Shown piece by piece: positions 1 through 11,439 of a stretch of 64,000 bases of DNA. Source of the DNA: Ottelia alismoides. Lineage: Eukaryota; Streptophyta; Magnoliopsida; Alismatales; Hydrocharitaceae. The stretch lies in the NCBI GenBank assembly GCA_037367405.1, contig JAZKJV010003379.1, forward strand, positions 248,001-312,000. The letters run 5' to 3'. The notes under the pieces were generated by a model. That model was given only the letters and a program-made list of their open reading frames with translations. It made no database searches and was not told the origin of the DNA. Every line of letters begins with the position of its first letter. The first letter of the stretch is position 1. The position numbers and the translations under genes were made by a program.

Positions 1-1289
1 ATACATTATTTATTTAAAGGAATTTTTAATGGTTTTATTCTATATTTATTATTTACATGTATTTAGAATAATATTTATAAATATATAAAAATATAAAGAA
101 GTTAAAAATATAAAGAATAGATATAATGAATATTATATACATGTATACAGTACAATAGGGATCCAAAAGGCAACTTTTGCATCTCAACTCAAAATTAAAT
201 GAAACCATCTTAATTAAATAGATATTTTAATTTTAGGAATAATAAAGGTTAATTTGGTCAATTTTGAGTCTGTGTGGAGGAGATACGTGTCTGGGAAGTT
301 TTCTTTGTTGTTTTTTATTTTGCGTATCCTAGATGCACTATGTTATTATTTTAATCTAAAATAAATTTTGTATTTTTCTTTGTATTTTTATATACAATGT
401 TCATGTTCATTATTGATTTGAGGTATAAAAATAAGAAAATAAAATAGGATCCAAATAAGCTATTTATTATGTTGAAGAATTAGGGTTTTACGATATTTTC
501 TTTACAATTGTTCTGTCTTATCTCCTCCTACTTTATTTCTTGTCTATCAAGTCATCATTATGACATGTTCTCGAGTTCTAGGTCACTCGGTGTCTTTGAC
601 ACTTTATTCTTTTTCTTTTCTTCCTTTATTCTTTTATTTTGGGATTAAATTCATGTATTTATAAAGTGTATATAAATCAATTATTGAGTGTTATTTTGTA
701 CAAAATAATGTTGTATACATGAATTTGGCTAGGGATTTAAGATCATAATGAATGAATAAAGGTGATGAAATTGAGATTCATCAGTCATGCAAATTTATCT
801 TAAATGAGCTAACGTGAAAGTGGTTTATATGATAAAGGAAACTTTTACATGCCATAAATCTTATGAAATATGCCTCATGAAAGACTTGTATGTTACATAT
901 TCTTATACATATTACATATGTATACCCATATTTATGAAAGAATCTAAAATGCATATGTTAGGGAATGAACTTAGACATGCATAGGAACAATTAGGCACAT
1001 AATAATATTTTTCCATGGAAACTCAGGTATATGATGTATAACGAGTTAAAAGGCCGTTAGAATTCCCATGCGTGGACCCTCATACATACTGGCATTAGGC
1101 TCATGCAAAATTATGTTTATTTATTTCATGTACAAGATAAGGTTGATCGTGCAAACATGATCGTGCGAAAGTTTCGTCAAGATATTTGATGTGGTAACAT
1201 TAACATGAAGAATATTTGTATGACACTGGAACCAATGAAATTTTATTGTATTAGTTATTTATCTTTTGTAACCATTCCCTTGCGACATT
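1..1289. other. AT-rich intergenic DNA, no gene seen
   Basis: This stretch is AT-rich with many short homopolymers and stop codons in all frames. No recognisable domain, tRNA, terminal repeat or target duplication was found. It precedes the first recognisable LINE reverse-transcriptase residues at about 1290. Confidence 0.6.
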
Positions 1290-2599
1290 CTTATAAAAGT
1301 TTGGAGAGTTCTAGGTGAATGGGGTTTAACTTGGCTTGCAAATTTATTCAATGTTATTTGGAGAAGTAAAAAAATGCCTGAAGAATGGAGGAAAAGCATT
1401 GTGGTGCCTATGTATAAGAATAAAGGAGGCATTCAAAATTGTTACTATAAAAATTTAAGAATGTATGATCGAAAGAAGGTTGAGACAAGTTTCCAAAGTA
1501 ACTAAAAATCAATTCAGATTCATGCCAGTTCACTTAACTATTGAAGCTATCCACTTGTTGAGAATAACAATGGAGATATAGAGCTAAAAAGAAAAACTTC
1601 CATATGTTTTTTAGTGATTTGGAGAAGGCTTATGATTCAATACCAAGAGAGATATTGTTGGGAGTTTTGGATAAGAGATAAGTACGTGTCCTATACATTA
1701 ACCTTACAAAGGATATGCATGATGGGGCTTCATTTTGTTTAAGGATCCAGTCTGGGAAGACTGACAATTTCAACATCATCATCAATCTGCATCAAGGTTC
1801 AGCTTTGAGTCCATTCCTTTTTGCTTTATAGATGAGTTGACTAATCTCATTCAAGATGATATACCTTGGTGTATGTTGTTCATCGGTGATATTGTGCTGA
1901 TTGAGAGACACGAGATGGAGTGAATGAGAAGTCGGGGTTTGAAGATATACCTTAAATACTAAAGGATTTCGTATAAGTAGGACTAAGACTGAATCTATGG
2001 AGTGTACATTTGATGGAAATAACGATGAAGGACTCGAGATGAATATTGAAGACGATAACATTCAGAAGAAAGATTCTTTTAGATACTCGAGATCTATTTT
2101 GCAACTGGATGAAGAGATTGATGGAGATGTTATTCTTAGAATAAATGCAGGTTGGATAAAGTGGAGAGGAGCCTCTACCAGTCTTTGTGATAAGAAAATC
2201 ATTTTGAAAGTCAAAATAAAAAATTACAAATTAGTTGTGAGACATGTTGTTCTCTATGGATCAGAATGTTGGCTTGTGAAATATAGACATGTGTCGAAAA
2301 TGACCGTAGCTGAAATGTAAATACTAAGGTGGATGTGTGGTCATACATGAAAAGATGAGGTTCAGAATGATGCAATCATAAGAAAAGGGTGTAGCTCTGA
2401 TAGAGGATAAGATGATAGAAAATCTCTTAAGACGATATGACCATTTGCAAAGGAGATTAGTTGATGCACCATTTAGAAGATGTGAGATTTGGGATGTCGA
2501 ATTGGTTAAGAGAGGGCGAGGAAGGCCTAAGAAGTGTTAAAATGAGACTATCCGAAGAGATCTTAGTTTTTTGAATTTAAGCTTGAGAAAACTACAAGA

Positions 2600-2880
2600 A
2601 ATTTCAGATAATGTGAGCATAAATGTAGTCCTATTCTGCTCACATTATAGTCGTAATGTAGTTGTATTAGGTATATGAGACTACAAGTAGTCTAAAAGGG
2701 TGTGGCCACATATGTGTGGCCGCAAAATCGATTATGATCATAATGTGGTCGTATTGTTCCTGTAACATGCGACCATAGTAGCCCCCCCCCATGATCGTAA
2801 TAGTCGCTGCCACTAGGAAAAATAGAACAAAGTGTGACTACATGGGAGACTAGATGTAGTCATATTTTCTGATACTAGAA
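2600..2880. repeat. Left subterminal motif array of the CACTA element
   Basis: Repeated short motifs of the type TGTAGTCgTATT, GTGGTCGTATT and their complements occur about every 20-40 bases. The same motifs recur at the other end of the element. In CACTA elements such arrays bind the transposase; that role is inferred here. Confidence 0.65.
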
Positions 2881-3039
2881 CAATAAAAAAATTATTACCT
2901 GGTTCAGTTTCACACTTCCCTCACGATTATCTATACATGTAAAAGCATATAAAAATTGTGTCTATACAAGAATATTAACTCCATGAAATCTACATTCACA
3001 ATTAAACATCGCAATTATTTATCCGCATTCACAATCAAG

Positions 3040-6000
3040 AATCACAAGTATATCCACATTCACAATGAAGCAACACAAGGTATTCCATATTCACATACGT
3101 TACAACACAATATATCGAAGAATAATTTGAACTTAGAACCATAATGTTAATGATAAATAGTTGTGAATATTAAAATATAAGTTATATATTACTATAGGCC
3201 ATTGAGTTTCAAATCATTCACTTCTTCCATCTATGAAGGATGCGCTTCCCATTTTTTTCCTTCTTTGACATTTTTTCTCACTCTCCACTCTCTTTGCCTT
3301 GACATCCCTCTTGCGGATGACGACTTCGCGACGAACCGACAGTTGTGTCAAGACCCTAGGTTGTTCCGTATCTTCATTTCATCACCATCATCATTCTCGT
3401 CACTCCGATCATCTTTCTCATATCTAACAAGGGTCATCAAGACATTTTTGGATCTGGTATCTCTACTATATATGATTTTCCATTTTCTCACTGATGATTG
3501 AGGAAAAAATCATAGGTAAGATCCTTATGATCAACATAATGAGAATCATGATTTGTATTGAAGCTATATTTGTTTAAAACAAGCTCTGTAATGGCGGGGA
3601 TTTCATTATGATGAGGAAATATCTCATTTTTTCTGTTTGCAAGAAGAAGTGTAACCATCGTCTTTGGGCATTCCCTCAGAAGATCTTATATTTACACAAG
3701 TATAAAATTAGAAAAAGTCACAGGAAAGTTAACGATAAAATCAATAGAACACAATTTTTAGGATAAAAAATGAAAATCAGGGTGTAAAAAACTTCTCTCA
3801 GATAGCAACTTCCTCAAATACACCCATACACTCCTACATTCATACCCACATTGCTCCCTACACACCTACATTCATACCCATGTTCCTTACACACATGCAT
3901 GCCCCAAATACCTCCTACATGCTTAACTCCATACATACCTAATGCTTACATACCCGATCAAATTCCTCAAATCATACTTTGCTACCCACATTCTACCGTG
4001 GATTCTCATAAACATATCCATACCCTCATATACACTCATATGCATACCTATATTCTTCACACACTTACACACATGCCTAAACACAATCATACATTGCATC
4101 GTACACTCTTACACACCTACATGTATACCTACAATCTTTACACATTTGAATACACACCCAAATACACATATACTCTTACATTCATGCCCACATTACTCCC
4201 TATACACCTACATGCATACCTATATTCCTCACACACTTGCATACACTCACAAACACTCATATGTCTGAAATTAGGAAAAATCACAGGGAATGTTAATAAT
4301 AAAATGGACAGAACACAATTATAAGGACAAAAATGGGAAAAAATCAATGTGTAAAACCTTCGCTCAGATAGAAACTTCCACACAGATCGATTGTTATGAC
4401 ACCTGTCGGTTAAGCCACACTACTGTAGTAGCTACTCATCAATGAACGATGCCGCAATGTCGATTGCTCTCTGGGAATGTTGGCAATCATCATAGCGGTA
4501 GGTGTGTTCACATATTTAAACATAAATCTGCGGAGAACGTAAACTTACGATATGTAAAACATGAATGCTATATCGCCTCGCAAGTGGTGAATCACATCAA
4601 ACACGGGGCTACAAAAATCCATGAGTTATTCGTCATCATGGGGGAAAAGAGCATTTTATCAGGCTCACAAGTGTATTTACATTAACAATTAATTATCACA
4701 AGGTGTTCCACATTCACATACACCACAACACAGTATATCGTAAGAATAATTTGAACTTAGAACCATAATTTGAAAGGAGTCTCAATCCCCTCCTCCCCTC
4801 CATGCGATACTGCAACAAAATTATTCAATTAAGGGTGGAGTGAAGAACTTTGTATAAGTGAGGTCAAATTTTAATAAATCAAAATACATATATAGATAAT
4901 TAAAATTCTATTAATTAAATATATGTACATATCCATACCCATATTTCTCACACATTTGCACATGTTCTCAAACAAATTCATACATTATTCCATACACTCT
5001 TACACACCTACATGCCTACCAAATTCCTCACACACTTGCATGCATGCCCAAACACATCCATTATTCATGCCCAGATTGCTCCTTACACACCTATATGCAT
5101 ACACATGTTCCTCACACACTTGCATGCCCAAATACCTCATGCATGCTTAACTCCATACATACCCAATACTCACATACCCGACCAAGTTCCTCAAATCATA
5201 CTTCATTACCCATATTATACCATGGATTCTCATATACATACCCCATACTCTTATACACACCCATATGCCTACCTATGTTCCTCACACACTTGCACACATG
5301 CCCAAACACACACATACATTGCACTATACACTCTTACACACTTACATGCACACCCAAAATCCTCGCACACTTGAATACATGCTCAAATACACCAACAAAC
5401 TTTTTCATTCATTCCTACACAACTCCCTACACACCTACATGCATATACATGTTCCTCACACACTTGTAGACACTCATGCACACCCATATGTCTGAAATTA
5501 AGAAAGTCACGGGGAAAGATCATAATAAAATGAATAGAACACAATTTTAAGTACAAATGAAAAAAATGCCAGGGTGTAAAAACTTCGCTCAAATATCAAC
5601 TTCCACATAGATCGGTTGTTGCTGCATCTGTCGATTAAGCAGTGCCAGTGTAGTAGTTACTCATCCATGTCCGGTTCTGCAACATCGGTTGCTCTTCGGG
5701 AATGTGAGCAATCATCACTGTGATAGGTGTGCTCACATGTTTAAGTATTAATCCGTGAAGGATAAAAACCCATGATATGTAAAACATAAATGCTATGTCG
5801 CTGTCGCAAGTGGTGAGTCACATCAAACACTTGGTTGTTCATCGAACAAGTAATAACGAAAAAATCCCTATGTTATTCATCATTGCGGGGAAAAAGAGCA
5901 TTTATTAGGTTTATAAGTACATCCACATTCACAATCAAGCATCACAAGTTGTTCCACATTTACATACACCACAACACATTATATCGAAAGCACATTTTGA

Positions 6001-6540
6001 ATTTAGAATCACAATTTGAAATAGGAGTCTCAATCCCCTCCTCCCCTCCATGCTATACTGCAATAAAATCATCCAATCAAGGTTGAAGAGAAGAAAACTG
6101 AGTCAAATTTTAATAAATTAAAATAATATATAGATAATTAAAATTCTGTTAATTAAAAATATACACATATCCATACCTATATTCCTCACACACTTGCACA
6201 CATGCTCAAACACACCCATACATTTCTCAATACATTCTTAAACACCTACATGCATACCCAAATTCCTCACATACTTGCATACATGCCCAAACATACCCAT
6301 TCATGTCCACATTGCACCACAAACTCTTACACACCTACATGCATAACACATTCCTTACAAACTTGCACACATGCTCTTTCCCATCCTGTATATTCTTACA
6401 TACCATATATTGCTCGATACACTCTTACATGACCTTATGCATCCACTTATTCATCACACTTTTGCATACATGCTTAAAAACACCCACACATTATTCCTAT
6501 ACTCTCACCATATCCTCATACATGTTTACCCATGATCGAG
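3040..6540. repeat. Large tandem duplication and CA-rich minisatellite inside the CACTA element
   Basis: Two levels of repetition are visible. A segment from about 4264 to 4860 (starting CATATGTCTGAAATTA and ending in a CCCCTCCTCCCCTCCATGC stretch) recurs from about 5488 to 6110, a period of about 1.22 kb. Parts of it also occur at about 3040-3150 and 3700-3830. Between these lie minisatellite tracts (3830-4260, 4920-5490, 6160-6530) built from a 40-50 bp unit like CACACCTACATGCATACCCA. Open frames here encode only Thr/His/Tyr/Pro-rich strings and are artefacts of the repeat. Confidence 0.75.
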
Positions 6541-7078
6541 TATTTCGAATTTATCTCCTCTTTTTATCGTATTTATTAATTTGTTTAATTATCTTGGGAA
6601 TTTATAAGATGTTGACTATGCAAATGAGCGACACCTCTCAAATGTAATAACACCTGAGAAAAATTGATTTTGATATGAGCATATTACGTATAGTGTTCTA
6701 ACTTATCCAACCCCTACCCATGTATATGCAAAACATACATCAAGAGTCGCATGGTGCCGTGAGGTGCATTTCTTAGCTTGTAAAATTAAGTCCCCAGAAG
6801 TTGTGAACAAAAATAAAAAAATATAATACATGATGGGGGCATCACTCCTCAAAATGTGTTGCACACACCTCCCATTGTGCACGGCCACACATAACCTACT
6901 ATGGAAGGACACATGGGTATGGATGAACTTTTTTACGATTTCGTGCAATAGACTAATGTAATCTACATGCTAGGCCTATCTAACAAACACATAATGTACA
7001 CTTATTTACGTCTAAAATAATGATTACATAATGAATGAAATTATGTTATGTATTAACATTAAGCACATGAATATTCAA

Positions 7079-7140
7079 TATATATATATATATATATTAC
7101 CCTAACACTCGCTCACTCACATGCATACACACACACACAC
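7079..7140. repeat. (TA)n and (AC)n microsatellites
   Basis: A run of alternating TA at about 7079-7098 is followed by an AC run at about 7126-7140. Both lie inside the CACTA element. Confidence 0.8.
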
Positions 7141-7659
7141 TTCATACACACACATACAAATTGTACTTCTAATTCACATATGATAAAAAAATCACATATT
7201 ACAGAAGAAAATCACATTTTAAAAGACATTAAGTTCATCATCCAATAAGATAATATCTTTTAGGCATTTCAACAACACCTACAGTGCATTTCAAATGAAC
7301 GTACATACTAATTTAAAATCAAACCAAAAACTAAATTATTACATAAGAAAATCAAAGGACAAGAGATATACCTAAGTAACAAATGGATGAGATGGTCACC
7401 AGTGGCCAGAGATGGAAGAAGAAGAGCTTCTCCACACGGGCTGAGTCTCCTCTAATTCTTCTCCACGAGGACAGAGGATGTAGACAGAGTAGAGGATGAG
7501 ATGGAAAGTAGATGAAGGGAGGGAAGGCCATGGATGGGGGGAGGAGGAGAGATAGCGGAGAAAGAGGAGGTCAGGTGGAGAGGGAGGGGGTTGGACGGAA
7601 AGGGAGGGTGAGAGGCGGGGCTAGATGAGTCAGGTGAATTGAGAAAAGGACGCTTTTGA

Positions 7660-7870
7660 CCTTCTGTTTAGCAGAACATGCGGCTACAATATGCGACACA
7701 CTGTAGTCGTATATTGAGGTGCCAAATCACCCGCCTCAAAATTGTGATCACATATTTAGCTATGCAGCCACTTGCTGAGGTAAAGTGGTCGCATAACACG
7801 TCGTCGCATTACGTATTATGATCACATTTTGACTACTAGTGGTTGCACGGTGGTGCTAGTAAATCAAAAA
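7660..7870. repeat. Right subterminal motif array of the CACTA element
   Basis: Motifs such as TGTAGTCGTATA, TGTGATCACATA, GTGGTCGCATAA and CGTCGCATTACG are repeated in both orientations and match the left-end array. Confidence 0.65.
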
Positions 7871-7943
7871 AAATTTTTAGTGGAATGACCCAAAATAAAT
7901 ATGAATGGAGGCATAAAATTCATGTAGCCGATCCTACTTAATT

Positions 7944-8046
7944 TTTTTTAGTACTAGAAGGGAGGGGGGGGGGGTTGGAGGGGATTCGAATCCTGATTTT
8001 TTTTAGTGGGAGCCACTGCTTCTATCACTAGATCATCAGGGGGTTC
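7944..8046 (-). mobile_element. Short tRNA-derived SINE inserted in the LINE 3' end
   Basis: On the minus strand an A-box-like TAGTGATAGAAGC is followed about 40 bases later by a B-box GGATTCGAATCCC, the internal RNA polymerase III promoter layout of tRNA-derived SINEs. It is flanked by CCGATCCTACTTAATT (7928-7943) and CCGACCCTACTTAATT (8047-8062), a 16-bp target duplication with one mismatch. A G-run of about 12 lies near its 3' side. The element is about 103 bp and non-coding. Confidence 0.7.
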
Positions 8047-8402
8047 CCGACCCTACTTAATTGTGGAAAAAAGGTTTTGTTATTGTAACCATACCTTTAG
8101 ATGATGTAATGATGGGACTTTCAATTCGAATGGATTTCATATACCATTGTGAGAATAATTTTTATATGCTTGTTAATTACCATGCATTATTTGGTAGCGA
8201 TCGTGTAATTTTATGTTGCATACTTCCACATATCCGTACGACCGGTTCCATTACAATATATGGACGTTAATGACTTGTTAATTTTGACAATTTTGTGGAA
8301 TTGTTGAATGCTGATCCATTCACACGGGAGAATATTGTTACATGAATTCTGAATTAGGTTTATTTCTTATAATTAACGCCCAGCTGATGACTAAAGCCCC
8401 AC

Positions 8403-10381
8403 GTGTCCCACTCGAGCATGTCCTCGCCCTCACACTTCGCGTCACCACCTCGTACCCATCTCCAGATACAAACCCAAACCATTGCCCACCCACTCCTCCG
8501 TGCTCAACGCTCACTGCTCTCCCTCTTCATCACCTCCACCTTCTGCTCCCTCGGCCCCCTCCTCCTCTCTCACCTCCCTCTGGAGTCCACACTCCCCTTC
8601 TGGAACCTCGTATTCAAGACCTCCGCAGAGTCCCACCATGGCCTCCACTTCCTCGCCTTTTTTCTCACCATGCACCGGCGCGGCATTCGTCCTGATGCCG
8701 CCATCTTCTCGACCCTCCTCCGTTCCTGCGTCACCCCTCCCGACGACCGCCTCGGGAGGCCCTCCATTGCCACATCCTCAAGACGGGTTTGGCTTCTTGC
8801 GTCAGTATTGCGACTGAATTGCTGGATTACTACGGAAAGATCGGGAGATTGGAACTCGCTCGCAAGGTGTTCGTCGAAATGCCGGAGCCTGATGTCATTG
8901 CCGGTAACGCTATGCTCACTGCCATGAGTTGTCACGGTCGCGTGGCAGACATGCGGGTGCTGTTTGATGGTAAGCTGGAGCGGAGTACAGCTTCCTGGAA
9001 CACCATGATCACGTCCTACTATAGGTGTGGGGATGTCGAGTCTGCTTGGGAGGTTTTTATGCGAACCCGTGTAAGGATGTCGTTTCTTGGAATGCAATGA
9101 TAGATGGGTACTGCAAGGTAGGAACGATAGGGATGACCCGCAATCTGTTTGAGCAGATGGGTTGCACATGAAATGCCGTGACATTGAATACTGTTATCAC
9201 TGCTTATGTTCATCACAGGGAGTTTGGGAATGCGATTCCTCTGTTTCGAAGAATGCAGCTGGAGAATCAAGGCCTACTGAGGTAACCGTTGTTAGCTTGC
9301 TATTGGCCTGTGTGGGTGCTTTGGAGTTGGGTAGATGGATCCACACCTATATTTGTAACCATAAATTGAAGATTGATGTTATTTTTTGCAATAGATATGT
9401 ATTGTAAATGTGGAATTATCAGTGCTGCTCTTGAAGTATTTCATTCAATGCCTGTGAAGAATATCTTTTGTTGGAACTCGATAATTGCGGGACTGGGAAT
9501 GCATGGCCATGGGAGGGAGGCAATAGAAACTTTTCATGAAATGGAGAAAAGAACAAGATCAAACCTGATGAAATATCATTTGTGGGAATTCTGTCTGCAT
9601 GCAACCATGCGGGCTTGATTTCTTAGGGTGAGAATTACTATTTATTGATGCATAGAGATTATGGAATTGAACCTAAGATGGAGCATTATGGTTGCATGGT
9701 AGACCTCCTTGGTCGTGCTGGCTTATTGCAAGAAGCATTGAATCTCACAAGGAAACTGCCAATTAAGCCGAATCTTGTGGTTTGGGGAAGTATGCTCCGA
9801 GCCTGCAGGGTCCTCAAGGACAATGTATCAAGTGAAGAAGTGACACGGCACTTGCTAGAGCTGGATCCCGATGATGGTGGTAATTATGTTTTCTTGTCAA
9901 ATGTTTATGCATCATTGAGACACTGGAATGATGTAGAGAAATGTAGAAACACTATGCTGGAGAAAGGGGTGCGGAAAACACCTGGTTGCAGTTCAGTGAA
10001 GGTGAACAACATTGTTTATGAATTCGTTGCTGGAGGCATTTCACATCCACAAATTGAAAAAATAATGCTTTGCTAGATGAAATCGATTTGGAGCTCAGGA
10101 AAATGGGATATGAATCAGACAAGATTTCCGTGCAACACGATATTGAGGAGGAGAAAGAGATTGCAGTTAAATATCACAGTGAAAAGATTGCTGTTGCTTT
10201 TGGACTTATGAGCATTCCTGAAGGTAGACTGATACGAATTGTGAAAAACCTTGTGTGCAGTGACTGCCATGAAGCTTTGAAGTTGATATCTATGTTATTT
10301 GGCAGAGGAATAATAGTTAGAGACCGAAAATGCTTTCACCATTTCAATAATGGGCTCTGTTCATGCAATGACTTTTGGTAA
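8403..10381 (+). pseudogene. PPR-DYW RNA-editing protein gene, frameshifted pseudogene
   Basis: The conceptual product is a P-L-S type pentatricopeptide repeat protein of about 650 residues, starting near 8403 or 8418 with repeats from about 8600. PPR signatures visible include RPDAAIFSTLLRSC, ARKVFVEMPEPDVIAGNAML, STASWNTMITSYYRCGD, VVSWNAMIDGYCKVG, ALELGRWIHTYI, IFCWNSIIAGLGMHGHGREA and PKMEHYGCMVDLLGRAGLL. An E/E+ region (CSSVKVNNIVYEFVAGG) leads into a DYW deaminase domain that keeps YHSEKIA, CSDCHE and HHFNNGLCSCNDFW, so the zinc-ligand residues are present and the end is DFW. Such proteins edit C to U in organellar transcripts. About six frame changes (near 8755, 9055, 9265, 9390, 9555, 10065) and a TGA at about 9170 break it. 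No introns are needed to explain the breaks. Which family member it derives from is not recognised. Confidence 0.85.
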
Positions 10382-10959
10382 AGACGGTCTTAAAAGTTTT
10401 CAAACATTTTGATCTCAGACAGCAAGTTCAATTATAAGCTGAAAAGTGTTAGATAGGCTACAGATATTACCGAGTTAAATATTATCCAGGGCCATGAAAA
10501 GATGTATGTATGTTTTTGGCGAATCAGGAAGAGGGAATTTGATCCGTGGGTAGAGCGTGAAAGTGCAACGATCATGCCTCGTAGGACTTAAGGTAATACT
10601 TGCTGTCAAAGAACATTTTAATTATGCATAAACATCAACTAAATACCCCCTCCCACTGTTTGGTTAAATTATATTCTAAGTGAAACCACATAGATATTAC
10701 ACGACCTATCTTTGTGCCAAATCATGTAATTATGAATGTTTCATCTGTCGTATGTATCGTGGCTCGCTTGTTGGTCTTAAATACCGTAGCAGTGCCTGTA
10801 GTCATCTTTGGGCTTGTTCATATAGATGAATGGTCTCTTTTGATATTTTTCCATCAGAACGTGACTACTTTTGAAACATATATATCAAACTTGTTCATCT
10901 TGGAAAAAAACGATCAACCTAAACTTGGGGATGAACCTTGGTAAACTTTTTTTTTTTGA
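10382..10959. other. Intergenic, nothing recognised
   Basis: This is the region downstream of the PPR pseudogene. It is AT-rich with no convincing frame or repeat ends. It may contain the old 3' untranslated region of the PPR gene. Confidence 0.5.
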
Positions 10960-11330
10960 AAAATAAAATGGTGTTAATCCGAACTCCATTAACAATGCAA
11001 AAGATATATTTCATCAATTTGGACCAAGATTCCACTACCATGCGCACATACACCAGAATATTCTCGACATAATGCCTCTCCTTTGGAAAAACAAGAGCAT
11101 TCCTTTCTGGCCAGATGACCCACATAGTAGCCACAAGTTTAGCTCTCTCGCCCCGTAAGCGGTATGCCTGGGTTCGAGCTCCTCCTTAAACTGCGCATCA
11201 TTGCTGGGCTTAAACCAGTCAATCAGATCTCTCTCTTCTAAACCTCCCTCGTGCCCGAGCAATGAAAGCACAAGTGGTTAATGTCATCCTTATCTACACA
11301 CATTGGACACAAGGCTTTTACGCTGGGGAT
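10960..11330 (-). pseudogene. LINE fragment: zf-RVT (reverse-transcriptase zinc-binding) C-terminal region
   Basis: Read on the minus strand, the segment gives a line of the type LVLSLLGHEGGLEERDL followed by MWVIWPERNALVFPKERH and a VESWSKLMKY tail. This matches the order seen after the zinc-binding region of plant LINE polyproteins (a tryptophan, then W-x-ERN and a short helix). It is short and frame-broken, with no ends visible. Confidence 0.6.
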
Positions 11331-11369
11331 AAGACGAGCTCGGATCGACCTTGGCGTGTGTCTTGTCTC

Positions 11370-11436
11370 ATGGTGAAGCCTTCTCCCACTTTAGGTAGAG
11401 TCGGCTGTATGGATTCTTGGTCAAATCCATGTTGGG
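11370..11436 (-). mobile_element. 3' fragment of the local SINE family
   Basis: The sequence GCCTTCTCCCACT...AGAGTCGGCT...GGATTCTTGGTCAAATCCATGTTG is closely similar to the tail of the complete SINE at 51137-51210. The tRNA-like head is not seen here, so this is a partial copy. Confidence 0.55.
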
Positions 11437-11439
11437 GGG

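Larger units (their letters stand above)
2590..7882. mobile_element. CACTA (En/Spm-type) DNA transposon, non-autonomous
   Basis: The left end reads AACTACAAGAAATTTC, one base away from the common CACTACAAGAAA terminus. The right end, read inward on the minus strand, is CACTAAAAATTTTTTTT. Both ends are flanked by the 3-bp duplication GAA (2587-2589 and 7883-7885), the size expected for CACTA elements. Subterminal arrays of a TGTGGTCGCAT-like motif in both orientations lie just inside both ends, as is usual for transposase-binding regions of this superfamily. The interior is mostly tandem repeats and low-complexity sequence, and no transposase was recognised, so it was probably moved in trans. 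It sits inside the LINE, and removing it with one GAA joins the LINE frame exactly. Confidence 0.85.
1290..8091 (+). pseudogene. Decayed LINE (non-LTR retrotransposon) reverse transcriptase, split by CACTA and SINE insertions
   Basis: The LINE portions are about 1290-2589, 7883-7943 and 8063-8091. Translation in shifting frames gives the usual order for plant LINEs: a region reading like MPEEWRKS and YKNKGGIQNC (about 1370-1440), the QFRF/FMP stretch (about 1510), an FSDLEKAYDS-like catalytic motif A region (about 1610-1640), a LHQGSALSPF motif (about 1790-1820), a degraded motif C region (about 1870-1900), then YSRSILQ, INAGWIKWR, VVLYGSECW and RWMCGH (1997-2345). After the CACTA element the frame resumes and ends in IHVADPT at about 7917-7937. 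Many frameshifts and stops make it non-functional. In the family this protein copies RNA at nicked target DNA; here it is only a fossil. The 5' endonuclease part is not visible. Confidence 0.85.

Noticed and set aside
3851..5495. Open frames encoding Thr/His/Tyr/Pro-rich peptides
   Set aside because: They are translations of the CA-rich minisatellite inside the CACTA element; several frames are open at once and none has a domain.
8403..10381. Intact multi-exon PPR gene
   Set aside because: The frame changes occur inside repeat motifs without splice-like boundaries, and PPR-DYW genes are usually intron-free.
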